From assembly GCF_033845285.1 (NCBI RefSeq), contig NZ_JAWXCX010000001.1, positions 1,069,495 through 1,133,494 on the forward strand: DNA of 64,000 nt, written 5' to 3'. Under the pieces are notes generated by a model. It did not search any database. It was not told the origin of the DNA and saw only the letters and a program-made list of their open reading frames with translations. Of the stretch, positions 1-9,023 are shown piece by piece. Source of the stretch: Marinococcus sp. PL1-022. Lineage in GTDB: Bacteria; Bacillota; Bacilli; Bacillales; Marinococcaceae. The number at the start of each line of letters is the position of its first letter. Within the stretch, counting starts at the first letter, position 1. A program made the translations under genes and the position numbers.

Positions 1-422
1 AAGGCTTGGAGCAGGGCACGCTGTCCGGTCAAAAGAGGCCTGCCTGTATAGCGGTCACTCAGCTGACAAGTACCTCGGTAACGATGCTGAACGAGGAGCT
101 TGGCATCCCACTTTCGATGAATGAAGCAGTGACGGCTTACGCAGATCTTGCCGAACGGTCGGGGCAGGACGGCGTTGTCTGTGCGGCCGGGGAAGTACCT
201 ATCATTAAAAACGCCCGAAGCACCTCTTTTATGACCGTGACACCGGGAATTCGCGGCACTGGCGAAGAGGCGGGGGACCAGGCCCGGGTAGTGACCCCGG
301 GTGCCGCGGCAGATCTCGGCAGTGACGCGATCGTCGTCGGCCGCAGCATTACAAAAGCTGCAGATCCGGCGTCGGCCTACGAACAAATGGAACAGGAATG
401 GAGAATGCCCAATGCAGAATGA
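1..422 (+). CDS. pyrF: Orotidine 5'-phosphate decarboxylase, C-terminal part (start lies upstream of the window)
   Basis: PyrF decarboxylates OMP to UMP, the last step of de novo pyrimidine synthesis, in the cytosol. Only the C-terminal ~140 residues of the TIM barrel are here; the reading frame is open to the left edge. The visible family motifs are the strand segment IAVTQLTS, the phosphate-binding loop segment VTPGIR followed by DQARVVTP, and [12 protein letters not shown] near the end, which carries the phosphate-gripping Gly-Arg. The stop overlaps the start of pyrE by 11 bases, as expected for the 3' end of the pyr operon. Similarity to B. subtilis PyrF is clear throughout the fragment. 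Confidence 0.95.
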   Translation, partial: GLEQGTLSGQKRPACIAVTQLTSTSVTMLNEELGIPLSMNEAVTAYADLAERSGQDGVVCAAGEVPIIKNARSTSFMTVTPGIRGTGEEAGDQARVVTPGAAADLGSDAIVVGRSITKAADPASAYEQMEQEWRMPNAE

Positions 423-1038
423 AGAACTTCTCAGCAGAGATCTGCTGACCATCGAAGCAGTGACCCTGCGACCGGATGAACCGTTTACCTGGTCTTCCGG
501 TATCCGCTCCCCGATATACTGCGATAACCGGCTGACGCTTTCATATCCGGATGTACGGACCCGGGTGGCAGAAGGCCTGGCGGAGCTGATCCGGGTCAAT
601 TACCCTGAGGCTACGATTGTTGCCGGCACCGCGACGGCCGGTATCGCTCATGCGGCGCTTGCAGCAGACAGGCTCGGCCTGCCGATGTGCTATGTACGCG
701 GATCCTCCAAATCCCACGGTAAAGGCAATCAAATAGAAGGGCGGGTCACGCCGGAGGATAAAGTCGTAATTGTTGAAGATTTAATCTCGACCGGCAAAAG
801 CATGATAACGGTCCAACAGGCGCTTCTGGAAGCCGGAGCCGAGGTGCTCGGAGCCGCTGCGATTTTCACATATGAGCTCGAGGAAGCCGCAAGGCAGCTT
901 AAAGAAGCACAGCTGCCGGCAAAAACACTGACCAACTACTCTGCGCTGATTCAGATTGCTGCTGAGGAAGGCTACGTGCAGGAAAAAGACATCGAGCGTC
1001 TGCAGGAATGGAAGCAGGCCCCGGCGTCCTGGGCGTAA
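412..1038 (+). CDS. pyrE: Orotate phosphoribosyltransferase
   Basis: PyrE joins orotate to PRPP to make OMP, the step before PyrF. The protein is 208 residues, normal for the family. It begins [10 protein letters not shown] and carries the substrate segment [16 protein letters not shown] (about residues 25-40). The PRPP-binding signature [13 protein letters not shown] is at 118-130, with the catalytic-loop residues KSHGKGN at 100-106. I chose the ATG at 412 because it sits behind a purine-rich GGAATGGAG and matches the usual N-terminus; an open frame continues upstream to 301 but would lie inside pyrF. The gene overlaps pyrF and is followed directly by a terminator, so it is the last gene of the pyrimidine operon. 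Confidence 0.97.
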   Translation: MQNEELLSRDLLTIEAVTLRPDEPFTWSSGIRSPIYCDNRLTLSYPDVRTRVAEGLAELIRVNYPEATIVAGTATAGIAHAALAADRLGLPMCYVRGSSKSHGKGNQIEGRVTPEDKVVIVEDLISTGKSMITVQQALLEAGAEVLGAAAIFTYELEEAARQLKEAQLPAKTLTNYSALIQIAAEEGYVQEKDIERLQEWKQAPASWA

Positions 1039-1050
1039 ATACGAATGAAA

Positions 1051-1098
1051 AAAAGCTCCTCCCGGACAGCTCAGCTGTACCGGAAGGAGCCGTTTTTT
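1051..1098. terminator. Bidirectional rho-independent terminator between pyrE and rqcH
   Basis: A long hairpin (arms 1055-1071 and 1073-1090, GCTCCT... pairing with ...AGGAGC, one mismatch and one bulge) has an A-run on its left and a T-run at 1093-1098 on its right. It can end both pyrE and the convergent rqcH transcript; the last T bases overlap the rqcH stop codon. Confidence 0.85.
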
Positions 1099-2833
1099 AT
1101 TTTGCAGCAGTCTGGCCCTTGGCCCGGTTTTTCATTTCGAGAACGAGGCTTTCCTCCGGCGTGACAAACAGGGTGGACTGCTGATCATAGGTCACAAACC
1201 CGGGCTTGGCGCCGTTTGGTTTTCGTACGTGACGGATCAGAGTGTAGTCGACCGGCACAGAGGACGAGGAGCGCGCTTTGGAGAAATAGGCGGCAAGGAC
1301 AGCCGCCTCCTTTAGCGTTTCCTCATCCACGTCTGTGGAGCGGATCACTACGTGGGAGCCGGGGATATCTTTAGTGTGCAGCCAGGTGTCCCCAACATTT
1401 GCCACCCGGTTGGTGACGTATTCGTTCTGCCGGTTGTTTTTACCTACGAGCAGAAGGATGCCGGCGGAGGAAACGTACTGTTCCACCTGCGGTTTCGTAT
1501 TTTTCTTCTGCTTTTTCTTTTGCACACGTTTTTTCAGGTAACCGCCGTCCGACAATTCTTCACGAATGTCGTCAATGTCAGATGGAGCCGCCGTTTCGAC
1601 CTGCTGAATCAGCCGGTCGAGGTAATCGATTTCGCGCCGGGTCAGCTTAATCTGTTTTTTGGCCTCGGAGAGCGAGGTTTTGGCTTTATTATACCGTTTA
1701 AAATAACGCTGGGCATTATCTGATGGTGACAGTTCAGGCTCAAGCTCAATGGTAAGCGTGCCGCCTTCGGGATCGTAATAATCCGTTACTTCTATTTCGT
1801 TTTCACCACCGCGGAGCTGGTGCATGTGCGCGGTTAACAGCTCTCCGTATTTCTGGTAGACGAGGCGGTTTTCAGCCTGCGTAATCGTCTGGCGCAGTTT
1901 TTTCAGCTTGCGCTCATTTTTTTCACGTTCGTTCTGGAGAAACCGTTCGAGGTCATGAGCCTGCTGGTGGACGCGGTCACGTTCGGCTTTGCCGTTATGA
2001 TAGCGGTCGAGCATAGCGCTCACCGAGTCAAAGGTTTCTTTCGTACCATCTACATGAGTGAGGTCAATGGCACTGTAATATTCCTTGCTCGCCTCGGTGG
2101 TCACAATCTGCGGCTGGAAATTTCCAATTTTTACGTCGCTCATGAGCTCGGTAAACGTATCGGCGAGCTTTTGCAGCGAACCAAGACCGGCCCGGTGCGC
2201 GGTCTCTTTGGCACTCTGGGGAGAAATTCCTTCAAATGCCTGCATCAGCTGGCGGTCGAGCTTGCCCTGATTGGCGTCCAGTGCTCTCAGCACATCGCCG
2301 GCTTCGGCCTCGAGGGGGTTCGCCTTATGCTGGGAGGGTGGTTCAATATACGTCTGGCCGGGAAGAATCGTACGGACCGTATTCTGGGCCGGAGAAATAT
2401 GCTTCATGCTGTCCAGGATGTGCGTGCGGTCCTCATTAAGGAGCACGACGTTACTATGCTTGCCCATGATTTCCATCACCAGTGTCCGTTCCGTAAGATC
2501 GCCGATTTCATCCTTGTTTTCAATGCGCAGCGAAACGATCCGCTCGAGTCCCTGCTGCGACACCTCCCGTACGAATCCGCCTTCGAGGTGCTTGCGCAGC
2601 AGCATGCAGAACATGGAGGGCTCCGGAGGATTCTGGTATTTTTCGTCTGTCAGATGCATTCTCGACAGGGAAGGGTTCACCGACAGCAGCAGCTGGTGGT
2701 TTTTGCGGTTTGCCCGCACTGTAATGACGAGGTCGGTTTTGTAGGGCTGGTGTATTTTTGTAATCCGGCCGCTTTGGAGCGTCTGCTGGACCTCCTGGAC
2801 AACGGCCTGGGTCATGATTCCGTCAAAGCTCAC
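1097..2833 (-). CDS. rqcH: RqcH (NFACT family, formerly FbpA/YloA) ribosome-associated quality-control factor
   Basis: RqcH binds obstructed 50S subunits and recruits alanyl-tRNA to add C-terminal alanine tails that mark stalled peptides for degradation. The 578-residue protein has the NFACT-N domain at the front (MSFDGIMTQAVVQEV), helix-hairpin-helix and long coiled-coil segments in the middle (about 290-430), and the NFACT-R domain near the C-terminus (WLHTKDIPGSHVVIRS). B. subtilis RqcH uses Asp97-Arg98 for tRNA binding; here positions 97-98 read Glu-Arg (GLERIV), a conservative change. It is transcribed toward pyrE and away from remA, alone in its unit. Confidence 0.93.
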   Translation of the reverse strand: MSFDGIMTQAVVQEVQQTLQSGRITKIHQPYKTDLVITVRANRKNHQLLLSVNPSLSRMHLTDEKYQNPPEPSMFCMLLRKHLEGGFVREVSQQGLERIVSLRIENKDEIGDLTERTLVMEIMGKHSNVVLLNEDRTHILDSMKHISPAQNTVRTILPGQTYIEPPSQHKANPLEAEAGDVLRALDANQGKLDRQLMQAFEGISPQSAKETAHRAGLGSLQKLADTFTELMSDVKIGNFQPQIVTTEASKEYYSAIDLTHVDGTKETFDSVSAMLDRYHNGKAERDRVHQQAHDLERFLQNEREKNERKLKKLRQTITQAENRLVYQKYGELLTAHMHQLRGGENEIEVTDYYDPEGGTLTIELEPELSPSDNAQRYFKRYNKAKTSLSEAKKQIKLTRREIDYLDRLIQQVETAAPSDIDDIREELSDGGYLKKRVQKKKQKKNTKPQVEQYVSSAGILLLVGKNNRQNEYVTNRVANVGDTWLHTKDIPGSHVVIRSTDVDEETLKEAAVLAAYFSKARSSSSVPVDYTLIRHVRKPNGAKPGFVTYDQQSTLFVTPEESLVLEMKNRAKGQTAAK

Positions 2834-2898
2834 GTTCGATCATCCTTTACTCGTGCAAGCAGGAGAAAACCTTCTGCTGCTTGCGTTCTGTACGGTGG

Positions 2899-2907
2899 AT
2901 TATAGCA
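2899..2907 (-). promoter_or_regulatory. Probable extended -10 promoter of rqcH
   Basis: On the minus strand the sequence reads TGCTATAAT, a perfect -10 hexamer with the TGn extension, about 65 bases upstream of the rqcH start. No good -35 box is visible at 16-18 bases, which is tolerated by extended -10 promoters. The 2834-3147 gap between rqcH and remA otherwise holds only the remA promoter, its leader and a possible 17-codon upstream ORF. Confidence 0.55.
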
Positions 2908-3018
2908 TAATGTAAAGCACGCCGTCTTGTTTGCTGAATAAACTTTGGTTGTGGGCCGGAAAGATATTGTTTACAATATAGAGGTACATAATGTTCGGGC
3001 CTCGCTGCGAAGCATCGT

Positions 3019-3048
3019 TTGTGACGCTTGAAATAATCATGCTATACT
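3019..3048 (+). promoter_or_regulatory. Probable sigma-A promoter of the remA-gmk-rpoZ unit
   Basis: TTGTGA (3019-3024) and TATACT (3043-3048) are separated by 18 bases, and the -10 is preceded by TGC, an extended -10. Transcription would begin near 3055, leaving a leader of roughly 90 bases before the remA TTG start. Confidence 0.6.
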
Positions 3049-3147
3049 GAAGCAGGAGAACAACTCGTCAAAAATCGCAGAAGAAACATACATGAACCAT
3101 TTTTTCAGGCAGCAGCTAGAGGGATGGTCCGACCAGGAGGGGTAGTT

Positions 3148-3411
3148 TTGAGCATTAAGCTAATCAACATTGGATTTGGAAATATTGTGTCGGCAAACCG
3201 GATTATTTCTATTGTCAGCCCGGAATCAGCACCAATCAAACGGATTATTCAGGAAGCAAGAGACCGGAACATGCTGATCGATGCCACCTACGGCAGAAGG
3301 ACGAGAGCGGTTATCATTGCAGACAGCGACCATGTGGTTCTTTCTGCAGTTCAGCCGGAAACAGTCGCCCAGCGGCTGCATACAAAAGACGATGATTCAT
3401 CGGACGAATAA
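3148..3411 (+). CDS. remA: RemA, DNA-binding activator of biofilm matrix genes (DUF370)
   Basis: RemA is a small DNA-binding protein; in B. subtilis it activates the eps and tapA matrix operons and osmoprotection genes. The 87-residue product contains the whole family core: [49 protein letters not shown] and [15 protein letters not shown]. The start is a TTG at 3148, because AGGAGG at 3135-3140 has ideal spacing to it and the family begins with M-x-IK; an ATG at 3124 is in frame but lies before the ribosome-binding site. In B. subtilis yicC (yloC) precedes remA; it is absent here. gmk follows after 26 bases. Confidence 0.95.
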   Translation: MSIKLINIGFGNIVSANRIISIVSPESAPIKRIIQEARDRNMLIDATYGRRTRAVIIADSDHVVLSAVQPETVAQRLHTKDDDSSDE

Positions 3412-3437
3412 GATTGTGAAATGAGGCGTGTCAACCT

Positions 3438-4052
3438 ATGAAAGATGATAAAGGGTTATTGATTGTTCTTTCCGGCCCGGCCGGTGTAGGGAAGGGTACA
3501 GTGTGCAAAGCGCTGCGTGAAGAGGATACCAACATCGAGTATTCCGTTTCCGCCACCACACGGGCTCCCCGTCCGGGAGAGGAGCACGGTGTAAATTATT
3601 TCTTTCATTCGAAGGAAGAGTTTGAAAAAATGATTGAGGAAGGACGGCTGCTTGAGTGGGCGCAGTATGTAGACAACTACTATGGGACTCCGCTTGATTA
3701 CGTCGAGGAAACCATCGACCGCGGCAAGGATATTATTCTCGAGATTGAAGTGCAGGGCGCAGAAAAGGTGAAGGAGCGTTATCCGGAAGGAACATTTATT
3801 TTCTTAATGCCTCCGAGCCTCGCCGAGCTCCGCAGCAGGATTGTCGGACGCGGCACGGAAACATCCGAGTTGATTGACAAACGGATGACGGTGGCCAAAA
3901 ATGAAATTGACATGATGCAGATGTATGATTATGTAGTGGAGAACGATGAGATTGAAAAAGCGGTCTCGCGCATCCGCTCTATTGTCACTGCAGAACACTG
4001 TAAGCAGGAACGCCTGATTGAAAAATATAAAGAATTAGCGGAGGTGGAATAA
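3438..4052 (+). CDS. gmk: Guanylate kinase
   Basis: Gmk phosphorylates GMP and dGMP with ATP, feeding GTP pools and recycling (p)ppGpp-linked GMP. The 204-residue protein has the P-loop GPAGVGKGT at 13-21, the GMP-binding segment [14 protein letters not shown] and the guanylate kinase signature region around [10 protein letters not shown]. The lid and the C-terminal helices are complete. The start ATG is preceded by a modest AGGCG. Its stop overlaps the ATG of rpoZ by one base, so the two are translated together, the conserved Bacillus arrangement. Confidence 0.97.
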   Translation: MKDDKGLLIVLSGPAGVGKGTVCKALREEDTNIEYSVSATTRAPRPGEEHGVNYFFHSKEEFEKMIEEGRLLEWAQYVDNYYGTPLDYVEETIDRGKDIILEIEVQGAEKVKERYPEGTFIFLMPPSLAELRSRIVGRGTETSELIDKRMTVAKNEIDMMQMYDYVVENDEIEKAVSRIRSIVTAEHCKQERLIEKYKELAEVE

Positions 4053-4306
4053 TGGCTTCAAACAGAAACGACGAAGGAATGCTGTATCCGTCCATTGACC
4101 AGCTGCTCGGTCATATCAATTCCAAATATACGCTGGTATCCGTATCGGCACGGCGCGCGAGAGATCTCGAAGAAATCGACGGAGCACTTCCGATGATCGA
4201 CAATGCAAAATCCGTGAAGGCAGTAGGCATTGCTCTCGAAGAAATCCAGGCCGGCGTGCTCAGCTACCGCCAGGGTGACTACAAAGAACATGACTACGAA
4301 GAATAA
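4052..4306 (+). CDS. rpoZ: RNA polymerase omega subunit
   Basis: Omega stabilises the beta' subunit of RNA polymerase and helps assemble the core enzyme. The 84-residue product shows the family pattern: LYPSIDQLLGHINSKYTLV at the N-terminus, then SARRARDLEE, which corresponds to the conserved A-x-R-A-R core, and KSVKAVGIALEEI. The tail is acidic and a little longer than in B. subtilis. It overlaps gmk by one base and is followed by a strong terminator, so it closes the remA-gmk-rpoZ transcript. Confidence 0.95.
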   Translation: MASNRNDEGMLYPSIDQLLGHINSKYTLVSVSARRARDLEEIDGALPMIDNAKSVKAVGIALEEIQAGVLSYRQGDYKEHDYEE

Positions 4307-4337
4307 CGGAAAATGAACGGGCACCAGATATGAAGAA

Positions 4338-4370
4338 GCAACCTATGGCATTACGTAGGTTGCTTTTTTT
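4338..4370 (+). terminator. Rho-independent terminator after rpoZ
   Basis: Perfect 8-bp stem GCAACCTA (4338-4345) with TAGGTTGC (4356-4363), 10-base loop, followed by seven T residues. It separates rpoZ from coaBC. Confidence 0.93.
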
Positions 4371-4404
4371 AGCCTGGAAGTGCCTGTAAAAGGAGGACAA
4401 AGCT

Positions 4405-5601
4405 GTGAAGGGAAAAAAAATTGTACTTGGTGTTACAGGAGGAATAGCTGCCTTTAAAGCCGCGGCTCTTGCAAGCAGGCTGTACCAGGCAGGGGCAGAG
4501 CTGCGTATTATTATGACTCCGGAAGCGAAAGAGTTTATCACTCCGCTTACATTTCAGGCGCTGACCCGCTCAAGAGTGTATGACGATACGTTTGCAGAAG
4601 CCGACCCTTCGGTTGTTTCCCATATTGATGTGGCAGACTGGGCGGATGTGTTTATTGTAGCTCCTGCGTCAGCCAACACGCTTGGAAAGCTTGCGAACGG
4701 GTTGGCAGACGATATGCTCACGACTACAATGATGGCGACGCTTGCCAACGTCTATGTCGCACCGGCGATGAACGTCAACATGTATAATCATCCTAGCTTT
4801 CAGCGCAACAAGGAAACATTAAAGCAGGACGGCTACCGGTTCATTGAACCCGGGGAGGGCTATCTTGCCTGCGGCTGGATCGGCAAAGGCCGGATGGCAG
4901 AGCCCGAGGATATTATGCAGTTTGTGCAGGATGCCGAGGATGTGGGCACTCCGCTTGCAGGCAAACGGGTGCTTGTCACAGCTGGCCCAACGCATGAGCA
5001 TATTGATCCGTTCCGGGTCGTTACCAACCCGTCGAGCGGAAAAATGGGTTTTGCGATTGCAGAGGAAGCAGCCCGGCGGGGAGCAGAGGTGACGCTGGTG
5101 GCGGGGCCGGTGACGCTCTCCACCCCCGGCGGCGTCCAGACAAGAATCGACGTGGAAAGCGTGGAGGATATGCGCGAAGCCGTGCTGACCCATTACGATA
5201 CGTCGGATGTGGTTATTAAAGCTGCCGCTGTATCTGATTACCGGCCCGAGACCGTTTATGAAAAGAAGCAGAAGAAAAAGGGCGACAGCCTTGAGATACC
5301 GATGGTGAAAACACCGGATATTCTCCAGGAGCTCGGAGAAAAAAAGAAGCATCAGCTTTTGATTGGCTTCGCTGCAGAATCGGAACACCTCGTGGAATAC
5401 GCAGAAAGCAAGCGGCAGCGTAAAAACGCCGATTTAATTGTAGCCAATGAAATCGGCAAAGCGGCCTCCGGCTTCCGTGCCGATGAAAATACAATCACCT
5501 TCGTGGATGAAAACGGAGCCGTTTCTTTTCCTGCCCAGTCGAAGCATGAGGCGGCGGCAGAAATTATGGCCTGGCTGCAGAAACGAATAGGAGACGCGTA
5601 A
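4405..5601 (+). CDS. coaBC: Bifunctional phosphopantothenoylcysteine decarboxylase / phosphopantothenate-cysteine ligase
   Basis: CoaBC carries out two steps of coenzyme A synthesis: it couples cysteine to phosphopantothenate (CoaB) and decarboxylates the product with FMN (CoaC). The 398-residue fusion has CoaC first (KIVLGVTGGIAAFKAA; catalytic His in SHIDVADWAD; APAMNVNMY; the redox Cys in YLACGWIGKGRM). CoaB follows from about residue 190 (KRVLVTAGPTHE, TNPSSGKMG, KAAAVSDYRP). The start is GTG at 4405, eight bases after AGGAGG (4391-4396). It is two bases from priA. Both halves look intact. Confidence 0.96.
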   Translation: MKGKKIVLGVTGGIAAFKAAALASRLYQAGAELRIIMTPEAKEFITPLTFQALTRSRVYDDTFAEADPSVVSHIDVADWADVFIVAPASANTLGKLANGLADDMLTTTMMATLANVYVAPAMNVNMYNHPSFQRNKETLKQDGYRFIEPGEGYLACGWIGKGRMAEPEDIMQFVQDAEDVGTPLAGKRVLVTAGPTHEHIDPFRVVTNPSSGKMGFAIAEEAARRGAEVTLVAGPVTLSTPGGVQTRIDVESVEDMREAVLTHYDTSDVVIKAAAVSDYRPETVYEKKQKKKGDSLEIPMVKTPDILQELGEKKKHQLLIGFAAESEHLVEYAESKRQRKNADLIVANEIGKAASGFRADENTITFVDENGAVSFPAQSKHEAAAEIMAWLQKRIGDA

Positions 5602-5603
5602 CT

Positions 5604-8012
5604 ATGTACGCCAAAGTTATTGTTGATATAGCGACCGGCCAGACGAACCGGGCATTTGATTATGAGATCCCGGCATCTCTCGAAATGCTCGCGCGCCCCG
5701 GGTCGAGAGTGACGGTGCCATTTGGCGCCCGGAAAATTCAGGGGTTTATCTGGCGGATCGAAGAAAAAACAGAGCTTGCCCGGGTGAAGCCGATCACGGA
5801 TGTGCTTGATCCCCATCCGGTGCTCACCCAGGAGCTGCTTGAGCTAGGAGAATACCTCGCCGTGGAAACGGTATGCTTTTTAATCACCGCCTACCAGTCG
5901 ATGATCCCGGCGGCTATCCGGGCAAAGCCAAAAAAGAAAATTGAGCGGCTCGTATCTGTGGAAACTCTGCCGCCTGTGCTGCAGGCGGTGTTTCAGAAGC
6001 AGACAACAGTCGACTGGAAGGACCTCCCGGACGAAAAAGCTGTGATGCAGCACGTGCAGGAAGCTGTCCGGCATGAACAGATCCGGATCGACTACCAGGT
6101 GAAGGACCAGACGAAAAAGCAGACCAGGCGGATGCTGCGGCTTCATCCGGAGCACCGGGCGCATGCGGCTTCGCTTACCGCGAAAGCGAAAAAGCAGCTC
6201 GAGCTGTATGACTGGTTTCTTTCGATTGGGGACGAAGAGGCAGCTGTGCCTGCTGCACAGCTGCTGCACGAGCAGACGGCGAGCCGGGCCGTCATTCAGG
6301 GCCTTGTGGAAAAAAATATCCTAATGGAACGGGATCAGGAATCATACCGGGACCCGTTCGAAGACCGCTTATTTGAGACTACCCCCCCGCAGGAGCTGAC
6401 ACATGATCAGCAGCAGGCGCTTGCCCCGATTACGGAAAAAGCGTCCCGGCAGCAGCACCATACGTTTTTGCTGCACGGGGTCACCGGAAGCGGAAAGACA
6501 GAAGTGTACCTGCAGGCCATAGACCGTGTGCTGCAGCAGGGGCGGGAGGCGATTGTGCTCGTGCCGGAAATTTCGCTCACCCCCCAAATGGTTGAACGCT
6601 TTAAAGGGCGGTTTGGTGACCAGGTGGCGGTGATGCACAGCGCTCTTTCAAGAGGCGAGCGTTATGACGAATGGCGCAGGGTGCATGCCGGAGACGCGAA
6701 AGTAGCGGTCGGAGCGCGGTCGGCGATTTTTGCCCCCTTCAAAAATGTCGGCCTGATTATCATTGATGAAGAGCATGAAGGCAGCTACAAGCAGGAGGAC
6801 CACCCCCGGTACCATGCCCGCGAGGTAGCGATCTGGAGAGGCAGGTATCACGGAGCTCCGGTCGTATTGGGGAGCGCCACGCCGTCGCTGGAGTCTTACG
6901 CCCGTGCCGGCCGGGAAGTTTATCAGCTGCTTGAAATGCCGGAGAGAATCAATCAGAAACAGCTGCCTGCCATCGATGTGGTGGATATGCGAGACGAGCT
7001 TCATAAGGGCAACCGGTCGGTATTTTCCGAAACGCTGCTTGAAAAGCTGAAGGATCGTCTGGAAAAAGGAGAGCAGAGCATTCTGTTTTTAAACCGGCGC
7101 GGCTACTCTTCGTTTGTGATGTGCCGTTCATGCGGCTATACTGCCGAATGCCCGCACTGTGAAATTACGCTCACATACCATCAGACAAAGCACCAGCTGA
7201 AGTGTCACTACTGCGGCTATGAAGAAGCGATGCCTTCGACTTGTCCGTCCTGTGAAAGCGAACAGATCCGCTATTTCGGTACAGGCACCCAGAAGGTGGA
7301 GGAAGAGCTGACGAAGGTGCTGCCGGAGGCGCGGATTATCCGTATGGATATGGATACGACGACGAAAAAAGGATCCCACGAGCAAATGCTTCGCCGGTTC
7401 GGAAACGGAGAGGCGGACATTCTGCTCGGTACCCAGATGATTGCCAAAGGACTGGATTTCCCAATGATCACACTGGTCGGTGTGCTTGCCGCAGACACTA
7501 TGTTGCATCTGCCTGATTTCCGGGCGCCGGAGCGGACCTTTCAGCTGCTTACCCAGGTGAGCGGCCGGGCCGGCCGGGACAAGCTGCAGGGTGAAGTCGT
7601 GATTCAATCCTACAGCCCTGATCATTACAGCATCCAGTTTGCTAAAAATCACGACTACCCGTCGTTCAGCCGGCATGAAATGGGCCAGCGCAAGCGGGGC
7701 GGCTATCCGCCGTACTACTATTTAACGATGGTCAACGTCTCTCACGAAGAGATCGGGGTAGCGTTAAAGACGGCGGAAAAAGTGACGAGCCGGCTGCGGG
7801 AGGAATTGTCGCCGCAGGCAAAAATTCTCGGGCCGACCGTTTCTCCGATCGCAAGGATCAAGGATAGATATCGGTACCAATGCATGATAAAATACAGGGA
7901 TGAGCCTGAATTAACGAAAATCCTGAATGATATTGCTGTACATTATCAAAAAGAGACAGCTCAGGATAAGCTGTTTATTACGATTGATATGTACCCGCAG
8001 TTGTTTCTATAA
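5604..8012 (+). CDS. priA: Primosomal replication restart helicase PriA
   Basis: PriA recognises stalled forks and D-loops and reloads the replicative helicase. The 802-residue protein starts with the 3'-end-binding domain (MYAKVIVDIATGQTNRAFDYEIP). The helicase core has Walker A GVTGSGKTE near residue 290 and the DEEH box in IIDEEHEGSYKQ. A cysteine-rich zinc module (CRSCGYTAECPHC ... CHYCG ... CPSC) is inserted between the two RecA lobes, as in all PriA. Length equals that of B. subtilis PriA (about 805). In B. subtilis def lies between priA and fmt; here it is missing. Confidence 0.97.
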   Translation: MYAKVIVDIATGQTNRAFDYEIPASLEMLARPGSRVTVPFGARKIQGFIWRIEEKTELARVKPITDVLDPHPVLTQELLELGEYLAVETVCFLITAYQSMIPAAIRAKPKKKIERLVSVETLPPVLQAVFQKQTTVDWKDLPDEKAVMQHVQEAVRHEQIRIDYQVKDQTKKQTRRMLRLHPEHRAHAASLTAKAKKQLELYDWFLSIGDEEAAVPAAQLLHEQTASRAVIQGLVEKNILMERDQESYRDPFEDRLFETTPPQELTHDQQQALAPITEKASRQQHHTFLLHGVTGSGKTEVYLQAIDRVLQQGREAIVLVPEISLTPQMVERFKGRFGDQVAVMHSALSRGERYDEWRRVHAGDAKVAVGARSAIFAPFKNVGLIIIDEEHEGSYKQEDHPRYHAREVAIWRGRYHGAPVVLGSATPSLESYARAGREVYQLLEMPERINQKQLPAIDVVDMRDELHKGNRSVFSETLLEKLKDRLEKGEQSILFLNRRGYSSFVMCRSCGYTAECPHCEITLTYHQTKHQLKCHYCGYEEAMPSTCPSCESEQIRYFGTGTQKVEEELTKVLPEARIIRMDMDTTTKKGSHEQMLRRFGNGEADILLGTQMIAKGLDFPMITLVGVLAADTMLHLPDFRAPERTFQLLTQVSGRAGRDKLQGEVVIQSYSPDHYSIQFAKNHDYPSFSRHEMGQRKRGGYPPYYYLTMVNVSHEEIGVALKTAEKVTSRLREELSPQAKILGPTVSPIARIKDRYRYQCMIKYRDEPELTKILNDIAVHYQKETAQDKLFITIDMYPQLFL

Positions 8013-8021
8013 GGTAAACGC

Positions 8022-8060
8022 CAGCCCCGCTGCTTCGATAGTGACCGACGCACGGGGCTG
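8022..8060 (+). other. Inverted repeat between priA and fmt
   Basis: CAGCCCCG (8022-8029) and CGGGGCTG (8053-8060) form a perfect 8-bp stem with a 23-base loop. There is no T-run after it, so it is not a canonical terminator. It occupies the place where def is found in B. subtilis. It could stabilise the priA 3' end or act as a weak attenuator. Confidence 0.5.
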
Positions 8061-8084
8061 TGTATTGTGAAAAGAGGGATAAAT

Positions 8085-9023
8085 ATGAACATTTTATTTA
8101 TGGGAACGCCGGACTTTTCGGTCCCAATCCTGCGGCGTCTGCTTGAAGAGGGCTATCCGGTAACTGCGGTGGTCACTCAGCCGGACCGCCCGAAAGGAAG
8201 AAAAAAAGAGCTGACCCCGCCGCCGGTCAAAGCAGAAGCAGAAGCGTGGAAGCTTCCTGTACTGCAGCCGGAGAAGCTGAAAAACGAAGCTTCATTAAAC
8301 GAAGTGCTGGCAGAGAAGCCGGATTTAATTATTACAGCGGCCTTCGGCCAGATTCTGCCGAAGAAGCTTCTTGAAGCTCCGTCCATTGCAGCGGTGAATG
8401 TGCACGCTTCCCTGCTTCCTGAATACCGCGGAGGCGCCCCGATTCACCAGGCGGTCATCGACGGCCGGGAAAAAACAGGCGTCACGATCATGGATATGGT
8501 GTCGAAGCTTGATGCCGGCGACATCATCCGTCAGCAGGAAGTGACGATTGAATGGGAGGATACGGTCGGGGATGTGCATGACAAGCTGAGTGCCGTCGGA
8601 GCAGATCTTTTGATCGACACGCTGCCCGCGGTTATTGACGGGACGGCGGAACGGACTCCGCAGCATGAAGATGAAGTAACGTTTGCGTCAAATATCCAGC
8701 GCGGTCAGGAAAGAATCGACTGGAAGCAGAGCGGCCGCTCGATTTATAACCAGATCCGCGGAATGAACCCGTGGCCGGTGGCCTATACAGAGAAAGAGGG
8801 AAAGTCGATCAAGCTGTGGCGGGCTGAATGGATTGACGCGTCCGTCAGTGCTTACGGGGGAACCATTACCGCTATCGCGGATGACTACATTGATGTGGCA
8901 GCCGGTGACGGCACGGCGGTCCGGCTGTGGGAGATTCAGCCGGCCGGAAAAAAACGGATGAAAACGGCCGAATTTTTGCGTGGCAGCCACGGCTGGTCCA
9001 AAGGAGAGAGTTTTAATGAATAA
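8085..9023 (+). CDS. fmt: Methionyl-tRNA formyltransferase
   Basis: Fmt formylates initiator Met-tRNA using 10-formyl-THF. The 312-residue product begins [19 protein letters not shown] and carries the loop segment TQPDRPKGR. The catalytic core is [16 protein letters not shown] (Asn and His of the formyl-transfer site), followed by GVTIM and the conserved Asp in KLDAGDII. The C-terminal OB-like tRNA-binding domain is present. The ATG at 8085 follows AGAGGG by six bases; an in-frame GTG at 8067 has no ribosome-binding site. Its last 8 bases overlap rsmB. The usual partner deformylase gene is not beside it. Confidence 0.96.
   Translation: MNILFMGTPDFSVPILRRLLEEGYPVTAVVTQPDRPKGRKKELTPPPVKAEAEAWKLPVLQPEKLKNEASLNEVLAEKPDLIITAAFGQILPKKLLEAPSIAAVNVHASLLPEYRGGAPIHQAVIDGREKTGVTIMDMVSKLDAGDIIRQQEVTIEWEDTVGDVHDKLSAVGADLLIDTLPAVIDGTAERTPQHEDEVTFASNIQRGQERIDWKQSGRSIYNQIRGMNPWPVAYTEKEGKSIKLWRAEWIDASVSAYGGTITAIADDYIDVAAGDGTAVRLWEIQPAGKKRMKTAEFLRGSHGWSKGESFNE

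Noticed and set aside
301-411. Longer PyrE starting at 301
   Set aside because: The extra residues lie inside pyrF and are unlike any PyrE; the ATG at 412 fits family length and start.
1955-2905. 316-codon open frame on the plus strand opposite rqcH
   Set aside because: Antisense to an intact RqcH; the translated product has no domain and the frame is explained by codon bias of the true gene.
8013-8084. Remnant of def between priA and fmt
   Set aside because: The 72-base gap holds only an inverted repeat; no deformylase motif (such as HExxH) can be seen in any frame.
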